Source of the DNA: Vibrio sp. SCSIO 43137
Lineage (GTDB): Bacteria; Pseudomonadota; Gammaproteobacteria; Enterobacterales; Vibrionaceae
Length of the DNA: 64,000 bases
Direction: 5' to 3'
Assembly (NCBI RefSeq): GCF_028201475.1
Contig: NZ_CP116383.1
Location: forward strand, 1,240,001 to 1,304,000
The notes beneath the pieces were generated by a model, which was not told the DNA's origin, made no database searches, and was given only the letters and a program-made list of their open reading frames with translations. The position numbers were made by a program, and so were the translations under genes. Of the stretch, positions 57,586-64,000 are shown piece after piece (within the stretch, counting starts at the first letter, position 1; the number at the start of each line of letters is the position of its first letter).

Positions 57586-59424
57586 ATGTCCCCGTCAAAT
57601 ACAATTCTGCTTCTGGCAGGAGATCTTAACCATGACAGGTTAAGAGTTATTACTGCCCGTAAGTTTTTAAAGGCGCTGGTCCCGCTGCTGATTATTAACT
57701 TAATCGCGGTGTTTGCGGCGTTTTCTCTTTATAGCCGCTTTCTCGATATAGAACAGCAGCATCAGATTGATACTTCTGTAGAATCTGCCCGTTCCCTTAT
57801 TCACAGGGACATGGAGCATATCGCTTCCAGTCTGAGTTTCATCCAGTCGAGTCTGGCTATCCAGAATTATGTTAGCAAGGGTGACCAAGCCGCTAGAGAT
57901 AAGGTTGCTTATGCTCTTTTTAACCTGATAGATACAAGGCGGATATACGATCAGGCACGATTAATTGGTGCCAACGGCAGAGAGCTTGTGCGGGTAAATC
58001 AGGAGGCTGAAGGTCCCGTTATCATTGAAGACGACTATCTTCAGGATAAATCGAAGCGTTACTACTTTCAGGAAGGCAGGAAAACGCCATCCGGTACGAT
58101 TTATATGTCGCCAATGGATCTGAATATGGAGTATGGCTCAGTTGAGTACCCTCTTAATCCTGTGATTCGTTTTTCCCGCTCTCTTCATGATAAACAAGGG
58201 GAGTTTAAGGGGATGGTACTGCTCAACTATCACGGAGCAGAGATTTTATCTAAGTTTGAAACCTTGATGGCGTCCATTCCTGATGAAGCAATGCTGGTTA
58301 ACAAGCGAAGTTTCTGGCTCTACAACCGTGATCATTCCCTTGAATGGGGGAATATTTTAGGCCACAACCAAAGCTTCGCATCCACATACCCTGACATATG
58401 GAGTGAAATGCAACAGAAAAAAAATGGCCTGTTGCGTTCAGGGGATACAACCTTTACTTACCTGACCATTAATCCATTTTCTGAGTCTGGTTCTTCTTTG
58501 CTACAACAAGGCTCAGGTAATGAAAATCACTGGACCATTATTGTTGCTCGCGATGATATTAAAGTTCTGGCACTACTCGCTGAAAGCCTGCCTCATGCCT
58601 ATCCTCTTTTGATTGTTTACCCGATAGTACTGTTACTGATTTGGTTTTGGGCAAGGGCATCGGCGGCGCAGGAGCTGGCAGAGCAAAACCTGCTGGAACT
58701 GAATCAGACTCTGGAAAATAAGGTTCAGGCGCGTACCCGCGAACTTCAGGTGATAAAAGATATCACTGTACTGAGTATGGCTACGCTGGCGGAGACCCGT
58801 GACGAAGAAACAGGGCTGCATATCAAAAGAACTCAGCTGTTTGTTAAGCGTCTGGCTCAGGAACTGCAGAAGCAGCCGAAATATCGCTCAGTATTGGATA
58901 GTGAGTCGGTCAGGTTAATTTACAAATCTGCCCCGTTACATGATATCGGCAAGGTCGGGATCCCCGATGAAATTTTGCTTAAGCCGGGCAAACTGACGGA
59001 TGATGAATTTGAAGTAATGAAACAGCATCCTGTGATTGGTGTGAATGCGTTTAAGGAGTCTATTTCCATGATGGAGACAGAGCTTCCCGGTTCACAGGCA
59101 CCAGATTTTCTCTTGTATGCCAAACAGATTATTAACTATCACCATGAAAAGTGGGACGGAACCGGTTATCCGGAAGGACTGAAAGGGGAAGAGATTCCGT
59201 TGCCGGCCAGAATCATGATGGTGGCAGATGTGTTTGACGCCATCTCTTGTCAGCGGGTCTACAAGCGTGCATTCGGTAAGGAAGAGACCTTTAAGATAAT
59301 GAAGCAGAGCTGCGGCACTTTTTTTGACCCGGAAATCTATCAGGTATTTGAAAGTATCAGAGAGGAGTTTTGGGATATCCGTAACCGCTTATCTGATGAG
59401 GTTACTCCGGCAAAAGCAGGGTAA
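57586..59424 (+). CDS. Cache-type sensor HD-GYP protein
   Basis: 612 residues. A TM segment is at about 28-50, a periplasmic cache-like sensor at about 55-340, and a second TM at about 343-362. A coiled linker precedes the HD-GYP domain (about 400-595). That domain shows LHIKRTQLFVKRLAQEL, HDIGKVGIPDEILLKPGKLTDDEFEVMKQHP (the HD pair) and HHEKWDGTGYPEGLKGEEIPLPARIMMVADVFDAI (HHExxDGxGYP). Intact motifs suggest c-di-GMP phosphodiesterase activity. It would translate an external signal into c-di-GMP loss. Confidence 0.9.
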   Translation: MSPSNTILLLAGDLNHDRLRVITARKFLKALVPLLIINLIAVFAAFSLYSRFLDIEQQHQIDTSVESARSLIHRDMEHIASSLSFIQSSLAIQNYVSKGDQAARDKVAYALFNLIDTRRIYDQARLIGANGRELVRVNQEAEGPVIIEDDYLQDKSKRYYFQEGRKTPSGTIYMSPMDLNMEYGSVEYPLNPVIRFSRSLHDKQGEFKGMVLLNYHGAEILSKFETLMASIPDEAMLVNKRSFWLYNRDHSLEWGNILGHNQSFASTYPDIWSEMQQKKNGLLRSGDTTFTYLTINPFSESGSSLLQQGSGNENHWTIIVARDDIKVLALLAESLPHAYPLLIVYPIVLLLIWFWARASAAQELAEQNLLELNQTLENKVQARTRELQVIKDITVLSMATLAETRDEETGLHIKRTQLFVKRLAQELQKQPKYRSVLDSESVRLIYKSAPLHDIGKVGIPDEILLKPGKLTDDEFEVMKQHPVIGVNAFKESISMMETELPGSQAPDFLLYAKQIINYHHEKWDGTGYPEGLKGEEIPLPARIMMVADVFDAISCQRVYKRAFGKEETFKIMKQSCGTFFDPEIYQVFESIREEFWDIRNRLSDEVTPAKAG

Positions 59425-59444
59425 CCTCGGGAGGTTCGCCAAGA

Positions 59445-59642
59445 TTACAGTTGAATCTCATCGTCTATTTGCTGCTCCGGACTAGCAAAAAGTGCAGCGG
59501 TTTGCATCTCTTCACTCTGCTTTGCTGATTCGTTGTGGGAAATAATATCGCCGACTGCACCTACCGCCTTAAAAGGCAGGGCAATGATAGAACACCCGCT
59601 TAACAGGGTGATAAGTAGCAGCGGGAACAACAGTTTTTTCAT
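59445..59642 (-). CDS. Small lipoprotein (DUF6726-like)
   Basis: 65 residues with a lipoprotein signal ending LLSGC (Cys at 17). The mature part is short (IIALPFKAVGAVGDIISHNESAKQ...). It resembles the small lipoproteins with a GAVGDII motif found in gammaproteobacteria. Function unknown. Confidence 0.75.
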   Translation of the reverse strand: MKKLLFPLLLITLLSGCSIIALPFKAVGAVGDIISHNESAKQSEEMQTAALFASPEQQIDDEIQL

Positions 59643-59724
59643 TGCTTTGTCTCTATAAATAAAAGTGTCAGCTATTTATACAGGATAAAACGTAAATTTA
59701 AAGTAAATTCAATAAACTAAAACG

Positions 59725-59751
59725 CAAAAAGTGATACCCGAAGGTATCACT
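59725..59751 (-). terminator. Terminator of the outer-membrane barrel gene
   Basis: AGTGATACC-CGAA-GGTATCACT (59730-59751). On the minus strand a TTTTTGCGTTTT tract follows. It lies just downstream of the stop codon at 59780. Confidence 0.85.
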
Positions 59752-59779
59752 TAGTACTTATTAGCTAGCGCTGTCTGAG

Positions 59780-60424
59780 TTAAAAGTCGAGATTTACACC
59801 GGCAAAGAAACCACTGGCAGACGTATCCAGATCGACCGTCAGGGAATCAAAATCTTCCAGATTAAATGTCTGGGTGCGATATCCCGCCTGCAGTTCAATT
59901 CCAATCAGACCAAGGCCTATTTCATATTTTACCCCGGCGGAGAGGTCTAACATTTCTGTGTCGTTGTAAGCTATACCAGAGCCTTTGGCAAACACAAACA
60001 ACGGCGTTGCAGGCAGGCCGATTTCACCCATAGCGTATAAGGTTGGTACGTATCCGCTGAACTTCTGTGTGCTGGCTGGTGGTAGAGTGATTTTACCGTT
60101 ACTCAGGTGACTGGCACCAGCACCGATATCGAATGAAACCAGATCGTTATCCAGAATTTCATAGTAGAGAATATAGTCACGTTTGGTGTATTCAAACTTT
60201 TTCGCATCGACGGCTGACTGTGCAAACTTGATGTTTGGAATCAATGGAATAGGGTGCTCAAATGAAGCTTCAATAGTGACTTCTGTACTGTCACCATCGT
60301 CACTGTTCTGATACTTGTAATCTGGTTGCCATGAGTTGATTTCGATATCGCCGCCTGCCAGCGTATCGGCATGGGCTGTGAATGCGCCTGTAAGCAGCGC
60401 CATAGTAATAAGGGATTTTTTCAT
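59780..60424 (-). CDS. TIGR04219-like outer-membrane beta-barrel protein
   Basis: 214 residues with a Sec signal peptide (cleavage after TAHA). Alternating beta strands and a C-terminal aromatic residue (FAGVNLDF) are typical of outer-membrane barrels. The GGDIEINSWQPDYKYQN start and the RDYILYYEILDNDLVSFDIGAGASHLSNG segment fit the TIGR04219 family. Role unknown. Confidence 0.85.
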   Translation of the reverse strand: MKKSLITMALLTGAFTAHADTLAGGDIEINSWQPDYKYQNSDDGDSTEVTIEASFEHPIPLIPNIKFAQSAVDAKKFEYTKRDYILYYEILDNDLVSFDIGAGASHLSNGKITLPPASTQKFSGYVPTLYAMGEIGLPATPLFVFAKGSGIAYNDTEMLDLSAGVKYEIGLGLIGIELQAGYRTQTFNLEDFDSLTVDLDTSASGFFAGVNLDF

Positions 60425-60582
60425 ACTGGTTCTCTGTTTCCGTCGTTGATCATTTATGGCATCAGAGCCATGAGTCCTTTACATTGCCACTCTGAGAAAC
60501 TAGCAATCATTATGCCAACATTATACTTAGCCGACGGTAAAGAATGGATAGATTATTGTCAATCTATAACGGCCTCAACAGA

Positions 60583-60613
60583 AAACCGGCCGGTAATCTA
60601 ATACGGCCGGTTT
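60583..60613. terminator. Hairpin terminator
   Basis: AAACCGGCCG (60583-60592) and CGGCCGGTTT (60604-60613) make a perfect 10 bp stem. It is oriented to end the minus-strand ATPase operon, 38 bp after its stop codon. Confidence 0.8.
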
Positions 60614-60650
60614 ATATCTTTCGCTTTACAGGTTCTGAGCGTTATATTTG

Positions 60651-62708
60651 CTAGGATTTCCGTGCAGATATTGACCTTGCCAGTACACCCAATGTTGTGC
60701 CGTTGTGCAGCAGGGCACTTGCTGTCGGGCTTAACCAGCCCATGGCCGCTGCCAGCATAATCCCGCTGTTAACGTACTCTGCGATCTTAATATTGCTGTT
60801 GATTATAGACATGGCGGTTTGCGCCAGTTGTCTGGCCTCAACCAGACCATAGAGTCTGTCTTTTAACAATACGACATCGGCGACTTGTCTGGCGAGATCG
60901 GTTCCGACACACATAGCCACACCGACATCCGCTTTACTTAATGCCGGAGCATCATTAACACCGTCTCCGACAAACATTACCGTTCGTCCCTGAGCTTGAA
61001 TCTCTTCAATGATAGCTGACTTACTCTTAGGCGTTGCTTCTGCATATACCTGATCGATCTTCAGTTCATTGCCGATTTTTTCTGCTTTGTACTTACGGTC
61101 ACCGGATATCATCACCAGATGATTAACCCCTAGTTCACGCAGATGTTCAAGAGTCTCGATGGCATCTTCGCGTAAATGGTCTTTTAAGCCGATCATACCC
61201 AGCAGACGACTCTCACTGGAGATAAAAATCAGATGACGTCCCATCTGCTCATAAGAGATTATCTGCTGTTCAAACGGAGTAAAATCAACCTTTTCATGCA
61301 CTTCAAGGAAGTGGCGGCTACCCATAACCAGTGTCCGGCCATCCAGTGTACTGCGCAGGCCGTGAGCAATAACATACTCTACCTCTCCATGATCGATATG
61401 GGGCAGGGCATTGTTCTTCGCCGCATTTACGATGGACTGGGATAGTGGGTGGCTACTGTGCTCTTCAACGGAGGCACTTATCGCCAGTAGATCCCGTGCA
61501 CTGTTGGCGTCACAGAAGGAGATAACATCGGTCACTTCCATATCGCCGTGAGTAAGGGTTCCGGTTTTATCAAACACACAGGTATCAACTTTCACCAGCT
61601 TTTCAATGGCGCTACCACCTTTAAGCAGAATGCCGCTTTGAGCTGCACGGTACATTATGGATTTAAAGGTGACCGGAGTACTTAGTTTAAGGGCACAGGA
61701 ATAGTCGACAAGAAATACTGAGGCTACCCGGTTAATATCCTGAGTAAGAGCGAATACACCTGCCCCTATCCCCAGAGTGATTTTAACGCGGCGGTCTGCC
61801 ATTTCCTGCGTTACCTGCTGTGTTTCACTCTTTTCAGACAGTGAATCATAGATCAGTTTAGCAATCTGGGCTGTTGTTGCTTCACTACCGACTTTCTGCA
61901 CCCGTACTTTTATCTGACCTTCATGCACTGATGTGCCGGAGTAGACAACGGCATTGATTTCTCGGCGGACAGGAACGCTTTCGCCGGTCAGTGAAGCCTG
62001 ATTAATCAGTGCTTCACCGGACTCAATGCTTCCGTCGATAGGAATAGCATCCCCCGGCATCAACTCAATCAGATCACCTTCTTTCAGGTTGGAAGAGTGT
62101 ATCTGACTCTTCTGACCTTGATCATCGATATGCCAGACCATGGTCTCGTTGGGCGTCATCAGTTCGGCCAGTAACCTGTCACTGCTGCGGTTAGTCTGCT
62201 CTTCCATATACTCGCCAAGGCTGATCAGGCTTTGGGTCATCATGGCGGTTTTGTAGTCGCCGCGCCAATAGGATAAACCTAGGGCAAAAGCGTCTAGTAC
62301 TTCGATGGAGAGTTTTTTATCTGCAATCTCTTTAACGCCTTCGAGTACAGTCGGTGCGATAAGGGTTGCAGTACTGACTGCACCAAGGTAGCGAGGCAGC
62401 ATAAAGGTAGATAGAGCTCCAATGATGTTCATCGCCACATCACCACGGGTATAGTGATAATGGACCTCGCTGAGTTCGCCTTCACGGTAATCAAAAGCTG
62501 AGACTCTGGCCTCAAGTGTGGCTGAATCAAGTAACTGCTCATCATACTCAATAGCGATAGAGCGGGCATATTCATTTACCCGGACATCTTTAACACCCTG
62601 AATGGCAATCAGGCTCTGCTTTACCCAGTCACCTATACCGGGAAACTGAGCAAGTTCCTTGATTTTAAAACGAATGCGGCCGGGAAAGTGGCTTTTTACA
62701 CTAACCAA
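60651..62708 (-). CDS. P1B-type metal ATPase with SCA motif (FezB-like)
   Basis: 685 residues. An N-terminal region (about 1-80) resembles a decayed HMA domain without CxxC. A transmembrane segment carries SCALKL (S337-C338-A339) where CPx would be. The phosphorylation site is DKTGTLT (D380), with later TGES, GDGVNDAPALSKA and MISGD motifs. An SCA triplet in place of CPC marks the P1B-6 group, which is linked to ferrosomes (iron-storing organelles). It starts with TTG 62708, 2 bp after the stop of the YtxH-like gene, so the operon is tightly coupled. The transported metal is inferred to be iron. Confidence 0.85.
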   Translation of the reverse strand: MVSVKSHFPGRIRFKIKELAQFPGIGDWVKQSLIAIQGVKDVRVNEYARSIAIEYDEQLLDSATLEARVSAFDYREGELSEVHYHYTRGDVAMNIIGALSTFMLPRYLGAVSTATLIAPTVLEGVKEIADKKLSIEVLDAFALGLSYWRGDYKTAMMTQSLISLGEYMEEQTNRSSDRLLAELMTPNETMVWHIDDQGQKSQIHSSNLKEGDLIELMPGDAIPIDGSIESGEALINQASLTGESVPVRREINAVVYSGTSVHEGQIKVRVQKVGSEATTAQIAKLIYDSLSEKSETQQVTQEMADRRVKITLGIGAGVFALTQDINRVASVFLVDYSCALKLSTPVTFKSIMYRAAQSGILLKGGSAIEKLVKVDTCVFDKTGTLTHGDMEVTDVISFCDANSARDLLAISASVEEHSSHPLSQSIVNAAKNNALPHIDHGEVEYVIAHGLRSTLDGRTLVMGSRHFLEVHEKVDFTPFEQQIISYEQMGRHLIFISSESRLLGMIGLKDHLREDAIETLEHLRELGVNHLVMISGDRKYKAEKIGNELKIDQVYAEATPKSKSAIIEEIQAQGRTVMFVGDGVNDAPALSKADVGVAMCVGTDLARQVADVVLLKDRLYGLVEARQLAQTAMSIINSNIKIAEYVNSGIMLAAAMGWLSPTASALLHNGTTLGVLARSISARKS

Positions 62709-62710
62709 AC

Positions 62711-63013
62711 TTACTCACCTTTATGAAGGTTTCGGTAGTATTCTAGCTCAGCCTGTGTGTCTTCCAGACGCTCTTTCAGTTCTTCTACTTCACCACGCAC
62801 GGCTGACCAGGCTTTTTCTCCGGTTGCCGATACGCTCTTCTGAAACTTTTTGTTGCTTAGCAGGTAAGCAACAGCAGCACCAGCGGCAATGCCCATTACA
62901 AAATGAGTGGTAGAGTTTTGCTGTTTATACTCTTTGTTTTCATCTTTCTGCTGAGCCTGAGAGGCGGCCTGATTCAGATACGGGTTATACATATAGGGAT
63001 TGTAGTTATTCAT
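62711..63013 (-). CDS. Small YtxH-like membrane protein
   Basis: 100 residues: an N-terminal Asn/Tyr/Pro-rich head (NNYNPYMYNPYLNQ), one Gly/Ala-rich hydrophobic helix (FVMGIAAGAAVAYLLSN, about 42-58) and a charged coiled tail (EEVEELKERLEDTQAELEYYRNL). ATG 63013 overlaps the stop of the upstream gene by 8 bp. The hydrophobic motif is shared with the 63308 protein, so the two may be related. Confidence 0.75.
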   Translation of the reverse strand: MNNYNPYMYNPYLNQAASQAQQKDENKEYKQQNSTTHFVMGIAAGAAVAYLLSNKKFQKSVSATGEKAWSAVRGEVEELKERLEDTQAELEYYRNLHKGE

Positions 63014-63311
63014 CTGCTTTGTTCTCATTTGCCTGATCCAGCATATAAACGCCGGCTGCACCAGCTGCAAGAATAGTAAATAGTGAAAGCACGGGCTGAC
63101 CCGCCATCTTTCCCGCTACATAGGTAGTTGCGCCGCTGATGGCTCCGGCTTTCACAGTATCTTTCGCCACATTAGTAACAAACTGATCGGCACTGAGTTC
63201 ACCAGACTGACGCTCTTTCCACTGTGAAGCCACTGATGCAGCTCCTCCGAGCATGGCACCAACCAGCATGGCTCTGCTGGCAGGGCTTAACTCATTTTGT
63301 ATATTGCTCAT
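63006..63311 (-). CDS. Small Gly/Ala-rich membrane protein
   Basis: 101 residues with two hydrophobic Gly/Ala-rich helices (AMLVGAMLGGAASVASQW; SLFTILAAGAAGVYMLDQA) separated by a polar segment (KERQSGELSADQFVTNVAKDTVKAGAISGATTYVAG). It resembles small membrane proteins of magnetosome- or ferrosome-type clusters in overall layout only. Its start overlaps the upstream stop by ATGA. Confidence 0.75.
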   Translation of the reverse strand: MSNIQNELSPASRAMLVGAMLGGAASVASQWKERQSGELSADQFVTNVAKDTVKAGAISGATTYVAGKMAGQPVLSLFTILAAGAAGVYMLDQANENKADE

Positions 63312-64000
63312 ATATTAGAGCCTTGCTCGGACTCAGGATCCGCTTCAGGCAGTTCAGCTTCTTGCTGAGGAGCTTGTTTGTGGCGCTCTACGGAATCTTT
63401 AAAGCCTTCTCTTCCTGCCTGATAGGTATCACGAAAGATTTCGCTGCCTGCAGAGACATTTTCTTTTACTGAAGATGCCGTGTTCATTGCGCTCTCTTTT
63501 ACACTAGAGCCACCACTTTTCAGCATATCGCCGGCACCACCGACTAAACCCATCAGCTTGCCGCGTACATTCTCGTTGCTTAATAGTAATGCGGCTGCTG
63601 CGCCAACCACTGCGCCTTTCCAGAATTCTTTATCACTCATGCCTAAGCTCCCAAGTATCTCTTTAAACATTCCCGCTTCTTCTTCTCCCATTGCACCGTC
63701 AAGCATTGCTTGTGCTTGTGCATAGAGAGGATCGGTCGCGAACGGATTTTGCGGATCACCCGCGTTAGCTCCCGCCTGAGCATCATTGCCCGGCTGGGGA
63801 GCATTAACATTTGCCCCAGCTTGTGCCGCCATCATTGCCTGATGGTATTGTGCTGCCTGATATTGCATCGCCTGAGCGTGCTGCATGGCCATTGCATGCA
63901 TATAGGCGTGATGCTGAGCCATTTCCGGGCTCATGTTTTGTTGCATATGCCCGTGAGGCATCATTGGCGGATAAGGCGGAAAGCCATATCCGTAGGGAGG
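63308..64000 (-). CDS. Met/His-rich protein with Gly/Ala-rich helix (partial)
   Basis: The gene continues past the window edge: the frame is open to 64000 and encodes PPYGYGFPPYPPMMPHGHMQ. It has a Met/His/Gln/Ala-rich head (about MSPEMAQHHAYMHAMAMQH), a hydrophobic helix (FWKGAVVGAAAALLLSNENVRGKL) and a Glu-rich tail. Its Pro/Tyr/Met/His-rich head could bind metal. The GAAAALLLSN core matches GAAVAYLLSN in the downstream small protein. It lies first in view of the P1B ATPase operon. Confidence 0.75.
   Translation of the reverse strand, partial: PPYGYGFPPYPPMMPHGHMQQNMSPEMAQHHAYMHAMAMQHAQAMQYQAAQYHQAMMAAQAGANVNAPQPGNDAQAGANAGDPQNPFATDPLYAQAQAMLDGAMGEEEAGMFKEILGSLGMSDKEFWKGAVVGAAAALLLSNENVRGKLMGLVGGAGDMLKSGGSSVKESAMNTASSVKENVSAGSEIFRDTYQAGREGFKDSVERHKQAPQQEAELPEADPESEQGSNI

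Noticed and set aside
60512..60601. 29-residue open frame on the plus strand
   Set aside because: It runs into a terminator hairpin and has no ribosome-binding site.

Overview
The window looks like a stretch of a Vibrio-type (Vibrionaceae, Gammaproteobacteria) chromosome. The gene mix supports this: several c-di-GMP enzymes, an HBM-type chemoreceptor, paired DUF3015/DUF4105 proteins, a TIGR04219-like outer-membrane barrel, IadA-DcuC, Fur-box-like sites and many GNAT enzymes. The genus is an inference from content; no rRNA or tRNA gene was seen, and no CRISPR array.

Layout. 0-2.4 kb is the end of a sugar ABC-transporter operon (two MalF/MalG-type permeases, then a binding protein, then a clear terminator). 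2.6-4.5 kb holds a Crp/Fnr regulator and a small CxxC protein, each with a Fur-like box upstream. 4.5-29 kb is accessory and repeat-rich. It contains a truncated histidine kinase, a REP-associated tyrosine transposase (RAYT), a DUF3015-DUF4105 pair, an IS1111-type element that sits exactly inside one copy of a dispersed repeat, a C69 dipeptidase, a GlxA-type regulator, an HD protein, a ZinT-like protein under a near-perfect Fur box, and an ankyrin-like exported protein. Two adjacent frameshifted genes follow (a GNAT and a methyltransferase-HNH fusion), then a complete three-gene Detocs anti-phage system (dtcABC), a YeeE/YedE transporter and a PUA/EVE-like protein. Two dispersed repeat families mark this half. 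Family A (GGGACACACAC or GGGACAGGCAC arms) is confined to about 4.8-29.1 kb. Family B (TGCATTGCCACGC hairpins) lies between 16.5 and 35.4 kb.

29.4-64 kb is mostly ordinary chromosome. It carries a cache-HAMP-GGDEF-EAL protein, two PAS-GGDEF cyclases, an HD-GYP protein, a DEAD-box helicase, a ParDE module, a chemoreceptor, mog, a DsbA-like protein, a large lipoprotein, a MauE/DoxX-rhodanese pair, an ABC-F gene broken by an amber codon, an HTH-PIN toxin-antitoxin pair with a readable promoter/operator, a TetR-DHFR-like divergent pair with a palindromic operator, two LysR genes with their divergent targets (an FAD oxidoreductase, and iadA-dcuC), and a possible ADP-ribosyltransferase-like protein. 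The right edge holds a tightly coupled four-gene operon: three small Gly/Ala-rich hydrophobic proteins plus a P1B-type ATPase with an SCA motif. It resembles ferrosome (fez) clusters.

How the genes work together. The strongest functional unit is dtcABC: a sensor kinase, a stand-alone receiver that can act as a phosphate sink, and a receiver fused to a nucleoside-phosphorylase-type effector. It sits in an AT-rich segment beside a degraded methyltransferase-HNH gene, as expected for a defence hotspot. The repeats, the RAYT and the IS1111 element form a second story: family A looks like the substrate of the RAYT and has in turn been used as a landing site by the IS.
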